The translations under genes and the position numbers were made by a program. Shown here piece by piece: positions 18,138 to 26,627 of a stretch of DNA of 64,000 bases. Source of the DNA: Sandaracinaceae bacterium (GTDB taxonomy: Bacteria; Myxococcota_A; Polyangia; Polyangiales; Houyiibacteriaceae); contig JACKEJ010000008.1 in NCBI GenBank assembly GCA_020633055.1, positions 248,001-312,000 on the forward strand. The letters run 5' to 3'. Position 1 is the stretch's first letter. Every line of letters starts with the position of its first letter. The notes under the pieces are model-generated. The model saw nothing but the letters and a program-made list of their open reading frames with translations, was not told where the DNA came from and did not search any database.

Positions 18138-18818
18138 CTACGGGAACCCATCGCGCGTGCTGACGAAGTCCCAAACAACGTCGGGAAGTGCGGCCAGCAC
18201 CCGTTCGAACGCGCCCAACAAAGTGGTGCCGGTCGAAAAGCGACCAAAGCTTTCGTGCAGCAAGAACACTCCGCGCCCGACCCAGAGCGTACCCGGCTCG
18301 CCGACGACAACTTTCACGATTCCAAGGTCGTCGCAACTTGCAACGACTTTCGCGACTTCATGTTCCGCCCATTCTCGGCCAACACCGTCGATGACCGTCG
18401 CGGAGAACGGCATCGCTCCTTCGCACGCTTGCCATACGCATGCAAACAACAGGAACTCTCCGACACTCGAGAACTCGATCTCGTACCCTGCTCCATCGAT
18501 GCGACAGTACACGGGACAGGGCCGGGCATCATCCGCTACGCTCACCGCCCATGAAGCACCGCTCGCAGGGTCGTCGTAGAAGACTGCGAACGCGCCGTCC
18601 AATTCGATCTTTGATGGATGTCTAATCTTCAGATGCGCTCGGTGAACATCGCAGCGCCCTTGATGCGCATAGAGTTGCCTCAGCTCCAAGGGAAGCGATA
18701 CCCCGAGAGCATCACTGGCTTGTTTGATCTCTGCGTCGGTGTATCCGGCCCACTCAACGGTCTGAGCAAACAGCCTGTCGGTCAGATCCAGTGCTTGATC
18801 TATGGTCATCAAGGACAT
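18138..18818 (-). CDS. SUKH (SMI1/KNR4)-family immunity protein
   Basis: 226 residues. The N-terminal two-thirds fit the SUKH fold: YTDAEIKQASDALGVSLP followed by LELRQLYAHQGRCD, a strand with KIELDGAFAVFYDD and SWAVSVADD. SUKH proteins are the commonest immunity proteins of polymorphic toxins, especially nucleases and deaminases. ATG 18818 has a GGGAG ribosome-binding site eight bases upstream; ATG 18809 is an alternative. Its start overlaps the reconstructed end of the toxin frame, so the pair was translationally coupled. The gene looks intact although the toxin is broken. GC is clearly lower than in its neighbours. Confidence 0.8.
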   Translation of the reverse strand: MSLMTIDQALDLTDRLFAQTVEWAGYTDAEIKQASDALGVSLPLELRQLYAHQGRCDVHRAHLKIRHPSKIELDGAFAVFYDDPASGASWAVSVADDARPCPVYCRIDGAGYEIEFSSVGEFLLFACVWQACEGAMPFSATVIDGVGREWAEHEVAKVVASCDDLGIVKVVVGEPGTLWVGRGVFLLHESFGRFSTGTTLLGAFERVLAALPDVVWDFVSTRDGFP

Positions 18819-19290
18819 ACCAGACTCTCCCACGGAACCCGTTGACCACCGCGACTCGCCCAGCGCTGCAAGTTGCCGTTGTCATCGTACCACGTGTATA
18901 CTGACTGTAACTCCAGGCGTCGTCCGTGTGATTCGATGCATGGCCCCACGACAGTTGTTGCACGGGTTTCGAAATCCATCAATGACAATAGTCTCACCGG
19001 GGCGCAGTTCGACAGTACGCATTACGCGATTTTCCGTATGCACCAGCTGCCTTGCACGCCCGGTGCCTTGCACGATCTCTTCTTGCGCCATCGGAAAACT
19101 TAGTGCGTTTCCAACGACGCGCGTCGTTCCATCAGCCGCGATCACACGGAAGCTCACTTCATGTTGATTGTGAACAAGAACTGACGCTCCGGCGGAGGAC
19201 ACATAGAACGTGTGGGTCTGGATCGCACTCGGAGCGCGTGAGGGTGGCGTGGCGAGCGCCTGAGCGAAGGGGTTGAGCATGGGAGCCCCC
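18809..19290 (-). pseudogene. C-terminal deaminase-like toxin tip of an RHS/polymorphic toxin, frameshifted
   Basis: On the minus strand the frame running to a stop at 18882 contains THTFYVSSAGASVLVHNQ, the typical end of a Hint/pretoxin segment, and then a toxin domain with HTENRVMR and PCNNCRGAM. These match the (H/C)xE and PCxxC zinc signatures of the cytidine-deaminase superfamily used as polymorphic toxins. Near 18895-18905 the coding sense moves to another frame, which continues VYTWYDDNGNLQRWASRGG to a TGA at 18809 that overlaps the immunity gene start. A frameshift has therefore truncated the tip. The segment is severed from its RHS core by a transposase relic. Confidence 0.75.
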
Positions 19291-19337
19291 GATCGGATGC
19301 TGGCGTTACCACACAACCCCATCCAACCGAGGACCCC

Positions 19338-19805
19338 ATGCCCAAGATCGTGCCTGACGCAGACGCCGCCGCCAACTCCCATGTGCCCCGCCGCTTGGCG
19401 GACGCGTTTCGCGCCGAGGTCGACAAGCGAGTCGAGGACGGTGACTTCGCGAGACGAGAGGAGGTCGCGCTCACGTTGGCGAACGAAGTCGTGCGCGGTG
19501 ATTTGACCGCCGCGCTGATGTCCATCGTGGCGTCGCACGGGACGGAAGACGTGCTCGTCGGCGATGAGCGCTATCGCTTCCACGAGACGGGCTCGCAGAG
19601 CTACGCGAGCTTCGTGGGTGCGCTCGAGGTGGAGCGCCCGACGTTCCGGAAGGTCGGCGTTCGGAACGGCCCGACGGTCGTGCCCCTCGACCTCGCGGCG
19701 GGGCTGGTGCACGGGGCGACGCCAGCATTCGCGGAGCGGATTGCGCGGGGCAAAGGCAAGGGCACGTCGCGAGACCTCTTCGACGAGGGCCATTCGCTCG
19801 CGATG
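19338..19805 (+). mobile_element. Truncated transposase relic inside the RHS gene
   Basis: A plus-strand frame from ATG 19338 reads like the N-terminal part of an ISKra4/IS256-like transposase: ERYRFHETGSQSYASFVGAL, then VERPTFRKVGV and VPLDLAAGLVHGATPAFAE, the pattern 'G...l.R..y...G......PL....GL..g..tP..ae'. It stops matching at about 19800, where the minus-strand RHS repeats begin. There is no catalytic domain and I see no clear terminal repeats, so this is a remnant. It replaced the RHS core between the repeats and the toxin tip. Confidence 0.55.
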
Positions 19806-20490
19806 CGCGCGTCCGTGACTTCGATCAGGTTGCTGACCGCGTCCCACGTGTAGCGGAAGTCGTGCACCGTGGTCACGGCGTTGAGCGGGCGCTCGCCCGG
19901 GGCGTTCGGGTCCGCGCGGCGCATCGTGCGCGAACGCACCGGGCGCAGGCGCTCGTCGTAGCTCATTTCGGTGTGCAGGGGCCCAATCACGGCGTCGTCC
20001 CCATAGTCTATCCGACGCGGCAGGCGGTTGGCGTCGTAGGTGATGCTGCGGACGATGGGCACCTGGTAGAGCGGCGTGAGCGAGCCTGGCTCGCTCACGG
20101 ACAGGTGCACGCCCGCGGGCAAACCCAGGCGGTTGTAGCCCAGCGTACCGGACACCTGCGGGGTGCCACCGGTGCCACCCATCGCCTCCCAGTCGGGGTC
20201 ATCCGGGTAGTCCATGGCCACGGGGCGGCCGAGGTAGTCGTACTGAGTACGTGCGATGTAGGTGTGCTCCTCGTCGAAGCGCTGAGGCGGCGGCGTGCGT
20301 GGACCGAGGAGGCCCGCGTTGTCGAGGTCGGGTGGGAGAGACGCGCGCAAGCGGCGTGCGAGGGGCAGCACGGCCATTTGCCGGCCGGAGGCTTCCGGCT
20401 GCCCGCGCTCGTCGTACACCACCACGCTGCGCTGGGCGCGGTCAGTCGAGCCGGTCATGAGGCGGTGGTCGTAGGCCTGACGAGTGGCGG
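19800..20490 (-). pseudogene. RHS-repeat fragment of a polymorphic toxin
   Basis: The minus strand encodes RHS/YD repeats: VVVYDERGQPEASGRQM, RTQYDYLGRPVAMDYPDD, TLGYNRLGLPAGVHL, SITYDANRLPRRIDYGDD, MSYDERLRPVRSRTM and FRYTWDAVSNLIEVTDAR. This is the shell-forming repeat region of an RHS protein. The match ends at VTDAR next to the transposase relic, and starts abruptly near 20490 with no signal peptide, so both the 5' part and the RHS core are missing. It belongs with the deaminase-like tip at 18.8-19.3 kb in the same orientation. Confidence 0.75.
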
Positions 20491-20566
20491 ACGTCTTCCG
20501 GCGCCCCGGGGTGCATCCAGAGCGGCGTGGTGCGGGTTCCGAGGGCGCACGGCAGGGCGCACACAA

Positions 20567-20584
20567 CTTGACAATGATGTCAAG
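20567..20584. promoter_or_regulatory. Inverted repeat upstream of yhcG-XRE pair
   Basis: CTTGACA-ATGA-TGTCAAG is a perfect 7-4-7 inverted repeat about 50 bp before the nuclease start. It includes a TTGACA that could act as a -35 box, so a repressor bound here would block transcription. The XRE regulator encoded by the second gene is the obvious candidate. The assignment is inference. Confidence 0.4.
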
Positions 20585-20635
20585 CCGAGGCAGTCCATCG
20601 CACATGATGACCGCCCACGGTCTCGCCCCGCTCCC

Positions 20636-21721
20636 ATGACCGATTCTCTCGTGTCCCCCTCCGTAGCTCTCGTCGAGGAGCTCCGTTCCCTCATCGAGGG
20701 CGCACGTGGGCGTGTGGCCATCACGGTGAACAGCGAGCTGGTGATGCTCTACTGGGAGGTGGGCGCTCGGCTCCGCGCGGAGGTGTACGGAGACGGCTCC
20801 GCCACGTATGGCGACGAGGTCGTGGCTCAGGTGGCGCGGGCCCTCACGGCTGACTTCGGGCGGGGCTTCGGGCCGCGGAGCCTCTACCGGATGATGCGAT
20901 TCGCCGAGGTCTATCCGGATCTGGAGATTGTGACCGCACTGCGGTCACAATTGAGCTGGACTCACTTCCGCGAGCTCATCGCGATCGACGATCCCGCGAA
21001 GCGGCAGTTCTATGCAGAGCTCTGCCGGGTGGAGCGCTGGAGCACCCGAACGCTGAAGAACAAGGTGGATGGGATGCTCTTCGAGCGGACCGCGATCGCG
21101 AAGCGCCCGGCTGCGGTCGTGGCGGAGACCCTCGACGCCCTCCGCGACGAGGACCGGATGACTCCCGACCTGGTCTTTCGGGACCCCTATGTCCTCGACT
21201 TCCTCGGACTGCCCACCGACTTCAGCGAGGCCGAGCTGGAGCAGGCCATCCTCCGCGAGCTTGAAGCGTTCTTGCTCGAGCTCGGCCAGGGCTTCAGCTT
21301 CATCGCGCGGCAGAAGCGGATGGCGATCGGCGCGGACGACTTCTACCTCGACCTCCTCTTCTTCCACCGCCCCCTACGGGCGCTGGTCGCAATCGAGCTC
21401 AAGCTCGGCCGTTTCGACGCACGCGACAAGGGACAGATGGAGCTCTACCTGCGGTGGCTCGACAAACATGAGCGCCAGCCGGGGGAGAATTCCCCGTTGG
21501 GCCTGATCCTCTGCGCCGACAAGAACGAGGAACAGATCGAGCTCCTCGAGCTCACGGACGGCTCGGTGCGCGTCGCATCCTATCTGACCGAGCTGCCCCC
21601 TCGTAAACTGCTCGAACGCAAGCTCCTCGAGAGCATCGAGCACGCCCGAACCCGGGCCTTCGCTGGAGCCGGCGCTCAGGGTGGGACAGCGACGGCTCTG
21701 GAGGGCGGCAATGATTCGTAG
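20636..21721 (+). CDS. YhcG-type PD-(D/E)XK nuclease (DUF1016)
   Basis: 361 residues from ATG 20636. The N-terminal DUF1016 region includes VMLYWEVGARL, LSWTHFRELIAIDD and FYAELCRVERWSTRTLKNKVD. The C-terminal nuclease domain has FIARQKRMAIGADDFYLDLLFF and VAIELKLGRFDARDKGQMELYL: the Asp of DFYLDLL and the E-x-K of IELKLG are the PD-(D/E)XK active site. YhcG proteins are linked to restriction systems and toxin/antitoxin-like pairs. It overlaps a small XRE gene by 11 bp, so they form a two-gene module. The frame is open far upstream but without coding character. Confidence 0.85.
   Translation: MTDSLVSPSVALVEELRSLIEGARGRVAITVNSELVMLYWEVGARLRAEVYGDGSATYGDEVVAQVARALTADFGRGFGPRSLYRMMRFAEVYPDLEIVTALRSQLSWTHFRELIAIDDPAKRQFYAELCRVERWSTRTLKNKVDGMLFERTAIAKRPAAVVAETLDALRDEDRMTPDLVFRDPYVLDFLGLPTDFSEAELEQAILRELEAFLLELGQGFSFIARQKRMAIGADDFYLDLLFFHRPLRALVAIELKLGRFDARDKGQMELYLRWLDKHERQPGENSPLGLILCADKNEEQIELLELTDGSVRVASYLTELPPRKLLERKLLESIEHARTRAFAGAGAQGGTATALEGGNDS
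20927..20951. repeat. Intragenic palindrome in the yhcG-type gene
   Basis: ATTGTGACCGCA, one base, then TGCGGTCACAAT: two perfect 12-bp arms around a single C, lying wholly inside the coding sequence where it specifies residues IVTALRSQL. Codon use alone does not explain it. It could be an internal operator, a self-recognition site of the nuclease or an RNA hairpin. Confidence 0.75.
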
Positions 21722-22181
21722 CGACTCCGAATACCGCGCAGCGGTCGCGCGCCTCGAGGAAGCGCGGATGCGACTCGCAGAGAATCGCGCCAATCTCATC
21801 GAGACCGGCCTCGGAGCCGCACACCTCGAGCGTGCACTCGATCCGCTCCGGTCGTTTCAACTCCAACTCGAGGAAGAGATCGAGAGCTACGGGCGCTTGC
21901 AGCGCGGGGACGTCGGCGAGCTGCTCAATCTCCACGGGCTCGGGCACATGCTCGTCGCGCTGCGCGTCGCGCGCGGGCTGACCCAACGGGAGCTCGCGTC
22001 GCGGCTCGGTGTGCATGAGTCGCAGGTCTCACGGGATGAGCGCAACCAGTACCACGGCGTCACGGTCGAGCGCGCAAGCCGCGTCCTGGACGCGATGGGG
22101 GTCCAGTTGTTGAGCTCGTTCGAGCAACCGATCCTGCCCGGCAGAACTCCCGAGACAGAGGGGGTCCAGGCCACGGAGTAG
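21711..22181 (+). CDS. XRE-family helix-turn-helix protein
   Basis: 156 residues. The first half is a charged helix (YRAAVARLEEARMRLAENRA and RSFQLQLEEEIESY), probably a coiled coil; the second half is a Cro/CI-type HTH: VALRVARGLTQRELASRLGV then ESQVSRDERNQYHGVTVER. ATG 21711 overlaps the end of the nuclease gene by 11 bp, so translation is coupled. By position it may be the antitoxin, repressor or specificity partner of the nuclease. Confidence 0.8.
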   Translation: MIRSDSEYRAAVARLEEARMRLAENRANLIETGLGAAHLERALDPLRSFQLQLEEEIESYGRLQRGDVGELLNLHGLGHMLVALRVARGLTQRELASRLGVHESQVSRDERNQYHGVTVERASRVLDAMGVQLLSSFEQPILPGRTPETEGVQATE

Positions 22182-22339
22182 CGACGGGCTGGCCCGATTC
22201 GGCGAGGCTGACCTACGGCGTATTGCGCGGACAATCAAAGGAACGTGCAACCCTTGGCGACGTCGCGGGAGCACGGTCGCGTACGGCGAAGCGCCTCTGG
22301 ACGTTTTCGCCGTCCGCCAGTCCGGGCTACGATGGCGCG

Positions 22340-22597
22340 ATGAGTCCGCGTGCGTTCCCGTATCGATTCGAAGAGTCGGCCGACCTCGACGAAGCGCGAC
22401 GTCGTGCGGAGCGGCTGACTCTGAACGAGCGTTGCGACGAGGCCGCGTCGATGTTCATCCTGGCGCTCGTCGACATCGCGCGTCGCTCTGCCGACGCCGA
22501 CGAGTACCTGGCAGCGCTCGAGCGAGACCCACCCGGCTGTCCAAGCGACCGCTGGCGCGAGCTACAAGCCCGTCGCGCGGCGCGAGTGCCGGTGTGA
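22340..22597 (+). CDS. Small hypothetical protein
   Basis: 85 residues, rich in Arg, Ala and Glu, mostly helical by appearance (FEESADLDEARRRAERLTLN, then EYLAALERDP). No signal peptide, no membrane segment and no recognised domain. ATG 22340 is the first start that leaves coding-like sequence. It stands alone between the nuclease pair and the DHFR-like relic. Real gene is likely but not certain. Confidence 0.45.
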   Translation: MSPRAFPYRFEESADLDEARRRAERLTLNERCDEAASMFILALVDIARRSADADEYLAALERDPPGCPSDRWRELQARRAARVPV

Positions 22598-22654
22598 AGC
22601 TCTCCGCCGCGGAGTTGGAGTCTGCGTTCAGCGGACTGCCGCGAACGCTGGGTG

Positions 22655-22705
22655 ACGGGTTCGATGCCGCCGCCGAACATGGCCGACGCGATGAAGACCT
22701 CCGTC
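22655..22705 (-). pseudogene. Fragment of a DHFR/RibD-like gene
   Basis: On the minus strand this encodes EVFIASAMFGGG, nearly the same as EVFIASAMLGGG in the reductase at 23168-23695. The bases 22671-22702 match 23278-23309 at 29 of 32 positions. The homology stops on both sides, so this is a tiny relic of a duplicated or recombined copy. Confidence 0.55.
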
Positions 22706-22760
22706 TTCGGGGACGGCAGTCAGCGGACGCGCTTCCCTTCGCTGGAGAGCGTCTCACTCG

Positions 22761-23171
22761 TCACAATCGGCACCAGCGCGCCCCAAGGGACTCCTGCCCG
22801 GGTACCAGCACTCTGCGGGATACCGCAGCAAGTCGTGGGTCGATCGAGATCCCGCTCTCGCCCGCCGCGAATGCACGTATGAAGCGAGGGGCGCACGCCA
22901 CGCCCGTCGGGAACAGCAGCACGTCGTGACTTGCGAACTGAAGCAGTACGAATGGCATGTCCCCGTAGCCGGGCCAGGTGCCACACCGCACGAAACGAAC
23001 GTCGCTCTGACAAGCGCGCCCCACGACGTCCACAATCGCACACAGCTCATATGCCCACACCACGCGCAGACCGTCGGGGACGAGGCCCGTCACACAGTGA
23101 TCGCCTAGGGGTGAGCTGTCGTTCTCGAGCGACAGCGTGTCGCCACAGTGCACACAACGTTCGGGGCTCAT
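22761..23171 (-). CDS. Small cysteine-containing hypothetical protein
   Basis: 136 residues beginning MSPERCVHCGDTLSL; the CxxC and later cysteines (HCVTG, YELCAIV, RACQ, RCGTW) suggest a zinc-ribbon start and possibly metal binding, though no second CxxC is seen. The ATG overlaps the stop of the reductase gene (ATGA, 4 bp), so both are one transcript. No recognised family. The minus-strand frame reaches much further upstream but those parts are antisense to other genes. Confidence 0.55.
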   Translation of the reverse strand: MSPERCVHCGDTLSLENDSSPLGDHCVTGLVPDGLRVVWAYELCAIVDVVGRACQSDVRFVRCGTWPGYGDMPFVLLQFASHDVLLFPTGVACAPRFIRAFAAGESGISIDPRLAAVSRRVLVPGQESLGARWCRL

Positions 23172-23695
23172 GTTGCCCAACGGTAGTGCAGCCGTGCCAT
23201 CCCGGGCCCGAGCGACTTGGCGGAGAGCAGCGTGGGCGTCGCACGGAACCCCGTGGGCGGGAACAACGGGTACCCACCCCCGAGCATGGCCGACGCGATG
23301 AACACCTCCAGCTCGTCCACGGCGCCGCGCTCGAGGAACGCCATCTGCAGCTGGCCGCCGCCGAGCATCCACACGTCGCCGTCGCCCAGCGCGCGCAGCT
23401 CGGTCACGAGGGCGTCCACGTCGGTGCGGGTCTGGATGTCCGCGGGCGCGTCCGTGATCGGGCGCGACGTGACGACGATGCTGCGCTGCGCCGCGTAGGG
23501 CCACGGCATGCCGGACTTGACCATCCAGTCGTACGTGGTGCGGCCCATGACCACCGTGCGAATGCGCTGAATGAAGAGGTCGTAGTGGTGCTCGCCGAGG
23601 TCCGCCTCGGCGGAGGTGAGCCAGTCCAGCGACTCCTGGGGGTCCGCGATGAAGCCGTCCAGGCTCGCTGCGATGTATCCGACGATCCGTGCCAT
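23168..23695 (-). CDS. Dihydrofolate reductase/RibD-C family protein
   Basis: 175 residues from ATG 23695, giving the usual start MARIVGYIAASLDGFIA of this family. Further hallmarks are VVMGRTTYDWM, SIVVTSRP, VWMLGGGQLQMAFLERG and VDELEVFIASAMLGGGYPLF. The RibD C-terminal/DHFR-like fold binds NADPH; members of this type (YwjB/YyaP-like) are of unknown substrate. It is followed with a 4-bp overlap by the small cysteine-containing gene. Cytosolic. Confidence 0.85.
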   Translation of the reverse strand: MARIVGYIAASLDGFIADPQESLDWLTSAEADLGEHHYDLFIQRIRTVVMGRTTYDWMVKSGMPWPYAAQRSIVVTSRPITDAPADIQTRTDVDALVTELRALGDGDVWMLGGGQLQMAFLERGAVDELEVFIASAMLGGGYPLFPPTGFRATPTLLSAKSLGPGMARLHYRWAT

Positions 23696-23864
23696 GCCGT
23701 CCTCCGTTCGCGTCGATGGTAGAAGACCTGACCGTGTCGCAAACATCCAGCGCTAGAAATCCAGCCGCGCACTCAGATCCAAGCCACGCGTAATTTTCGA
23801 CTGTGGGGTCATTTTCCTCGAAGGCTCCGTACCCTATGCTGGAGGCTCGTTCGTGGGGTGATTC

Positions 23865-24698
23865 ATGGAGTCGTTGGTTCTTCGATGCTGGTTCGGAGCG
23901 TCTGCACGCGCCTCGCGGTACCTCTGGGTAGGCGTGTGCGCGGCGTGGTTCGTGTCGCTGCGGGCGCCGAGCGAGGCGCAGGCTCAGTCCAACGTCCACG
24001 CGCTCTTCGACGTTGGATATCGCTACCCCTTCGTGGGGCAGGTGTACGTCCCCGGGCACGACGCGTTCCCGCTCACGTGGCACGTGGCGACGTCCGTGTT
24101 CGTGGGGGAGCGCACGGGCTTCTACACGGGCGCGCGCTTCGACGGCCTGGGGCCCAGGGGCAGGCACTTCCCCTTCGCGGCCACGGCCCGACTGGGCTAC
24201 TTCTTCGATGTGCACGAGTACGTGCCGGCGCGCGCCCACTACAGCTCCAGCTCCAGCACGGACTGCCAAGTGGACGGCATGTGGGAGCGCTGCACGACCA
24301 CGACCACCACGCGCCAGTGGCAGACCCCGGCGCACTTCGTGAACGGCGTGCGCTACGTGTACGCCGGGTATCGTCACTTGGGCTTCGTGGAAGGCGCCCC
24401 GACGGGAGCCAGCGGCGAGCGAGACACCACGCAAGCGGGCGCGGTGGCCCTCGGCATCGGGTTCTACGGGACCAAGAACACGCTCGGCGGCATCCCCTAC
24501 ATGACGTTCCTGACCGAGTTCGAGGGCTGGTACCACGTGTGGGGCATCGACGAGCCGAGCTCGGACCGCGTGCGCTACGGCGGGTCCGTGCGGGCCGCGA
24601 TGATCCTAGGCCCCGTGTTCTTGGACGTGACCGCCGCCCTGGACGCGGGCTTCGGGGCCGAGATCAGTCTTGGAGCCGGGGTGTTGCTGGGCTCTTGA
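23865..24698 (+). CDS. Secreted protein, possible outer-membrane barrel
   Basis: 277 residues with an N-terminal hydrophobic stretch (LWVGVCAAWFVSLRAP) and likely cleavage after EAQA-Q. The mature part has alternating-strand segments (FTGARF-like, GAVALGIGFYGTK, MILGPVFLDVTAALDAGFG, SLGAGVLLG) suggestive of a small barrel. A Ser/Thr-rich loop STDCQ...ERCTTTTTT holds two cysteines. No named family. It has its own upstream region of about 170 bp. Confidence 0.55.
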   Translation: MESLVLRCWFGASARASRYLWVGVCAAWFVSLRAPSEAQAQSNVHALFDVGYRYPFVGQVYVPGHDAFPLTWHVATSVFVGERTGFYTGARFDGLGPRGRHFPFAATARLGYFFDVHEYVPARAHYSSSSSTDCQVDGMWERCTTTTTTRQWQTPAHFVNGVRYVYAGYRHLGFVEGAPTGASGERDTTQAGAVALGIGFYGTKNTLGGIPYMTFLTEFEGWYHVWGIDEPSSDRVRYGGSVRAAMILGPVFLDVTAALDAGFGAEISLGAGVLLGS

Positions 24699-24835
24699 GG
24701 GTCGTCCGCGACGACATCGTCCATGGGCCCAAAGCCGGAGAGGTCGCCGTGTTCGAAGTCGGGTGGAAGCGATGCGCAGCCGGATTCCTTGAACAGCGGA
24801 TCCGGTGACGCTAGGGTTCGCGTCGGAGAGCCAAC

Positions 24836-25021
24836 ATGACCGAGGCGAAGACAGGGAAGCCCGCCACCGAGCTTGCGAAGCTCGCATCGGATCAATTCAC
24901 CGGATCGATCGATCCTGCTGCGGTGGCACGCGCCCTTCAGCGCGCGGAGGCTGCGGGACAAGAAGCTCAGGACTACATGCTGAGCCGCGTGAAGCCCGAG
25001 TCGAAGATTCGGTACCGGTAG
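24836..25021 (+). CDS. Small hypothetical protein, partner of the C39-like gene
   Basis: 61 residues (MTEAKTGKPATELAKLASDQ...), mostly helical, ending KPESKIRYR. The next gene starts 10 bp after its stop, so they look co-transcribed. No recognised domain. The AT content is a little higher than in the flanking operons. Confidence 0.5.
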   Translation: MTEAKTGKPATELAKLASDQFTGSIDPAAVARALQRAEAAGQEAQDYMLSRVKPESKIRYR

Positions 25022-25031
25022 CAACGCGACC

Positions 25032-26529
25032 GTGGCGCCTTCGGTCATCATCGAGCGTTTTTCGACGGGGTACATTGTCGACGAGTTCGGATCGTCAACG
25101 AGTGCCCGGTACCTTGCGGACTATCTCGACCACCTCGGAGCGTCCCATGTCGTGGTGGAGACCAAGTACGTCGACCGGCACTTCCTAGACGACTTCGTCG
25201 AGTTCTACTCGCGGGCGTTCGAACCGCCGCCTCCCCACTGTAGCCGCTTCCACTTCTTCGCCGAGCCCCAGCGACCCCGAGGGCTTCGAGCGCCTCTTGG
25301 ACCGCGCGCCGAGCAGCGAGGCCGACCGAGTGCACGTCCAACGCGAACTGCAGTCGAGATACCTTGGTTTCGTCGTTCGCCGACCGCTACCCAAGCGGCC
25401 GATGGGCCGAACCGTGCTCCGGACCTATTCTGGCGACCCGGACCGGCTCTACACCGTCGTCCGAGCGTATCGAGCCCATCTGCTTGGGATGGAGCTGCGC
25501 GTCGACGGGCTCGCCTACCAGCAACAGGACGGCGGAGCGGCGGTTTGTGCCAGTACGGCGCTGTGGTCGGCGTTCCAGCGCGTTGCACACATGTCCGGTG
25601 AACGGACGCCCACGCCTGCCGCCGTCACGCGCGCCGCACGCAGTCCGTTCCCCGCGTCTCACGGTCTGGCGGACGGGGACATGGCACGCGCCATCGACGC
25701 ACTCGGCTACACGGCGGAGCGACTCAAGCCCGGGGACAACTCCCCGCTGTTTCGGGCTCAGGTTGCGTCGTTTCTTCGCTCGGGCCACCCGGTCGTGTTG
25801 TTACTCGGCGCGCCCGCCTCCTCGGGTTCTGGAGTCGGGCACGCCGTCACGTTGACTGGGTATCGAGAGTCCGTCCCCGCGCGGGTGGACGTGGGCGCCT
25901 CACAACTCTGGGTGCGAGGTGCTGCAGCGGAGGTCGTCTACGTCCATGACGACAACCTCGGCTCGCACGCTCACTTCGAGTTTCAAGCGGACCCGTCAAC
26001 GTCAGGCCTGAACCTGCTTCGAGGCCGATCGACTGGCCCACAGACCAACTGGTGGACGCCCGACGTCTGGCGCGTCGACGGCGCGCTGGTGCCAAAGCCG
26101 AACAAGGTACGCATGCCCATCGAGCAGCTCTATGCGCTGATGGCGATGCTGAGCAGGTGGGTCCAAGAGACGCTCGAACTCGCAGGAGAGGAAGCCCCAC
26201 CGCCCATCGTGATGGACGGCTACTTCGCCTCCGGGATCGACGTCCAGAGAAGCGTGGTCGGGAACCCATACCGACCAGACGACGCGCGGCATTGGCAGCG
26301 ACATCACACATTGCCCCGTCATGTCGCAGTCATCGAGGTCTCTGACATGCAGGGTCTGTCGCTGGCGGCGTTCGTCTTCGACGCAACGACCCTCGCGCAC
26401 CATCAGCGCGGCGCGCTCGCGCTGCTATGTCCGGCGATCGACCCAGGAAGCACCCTGGGAGCCACGATGAGGATGCTCGGACAGCACTTCGAGATCACGC
26501 CTGCGTTTTGCGCGGCGGCCGCACCGTAG
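25032..26529 (+). pseudogene. C39/papain-like cysteine protease-type protein, single frameshift
   Basis: The frame opens at GTG 25032 and reads coherent protein to FHFFAEP; the sense then continues one frame over as SDPEGFERLLDRAPSSEADR to the stop at 26529. Dropping one C from the CCCC run at 25266-25269 joins them into about 498 residues. The main domain has an active-site-like Cys in VCASTALW, a His in GHAVTLTGY and an acidic VHDDNLG, as in C39/papain-fold peptidases. The break may be a real mutation or a base error in a homopolymer. Role unknown; the frame from ATG 25297 alone would still contain the catalytic core. Confidence 0.65.
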
Positions 26530-26627
26530 AGACGGCGTCGGCCGGGTGAGGGCGTCGATGGCATCCCACCGGGCATGCCGGCGAGTGCTTCGCTCACCGA
26601 ACGGGTGCGAGCATTCTTGTCTACAAG

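Noticed and set aside
19862..20635. Long N-terminal extension of the YhcG-type gene over the RHS relic
   Set aside because: The translation has no coding character and is antisense to RHS repeats; the family start matches ATG 20636.
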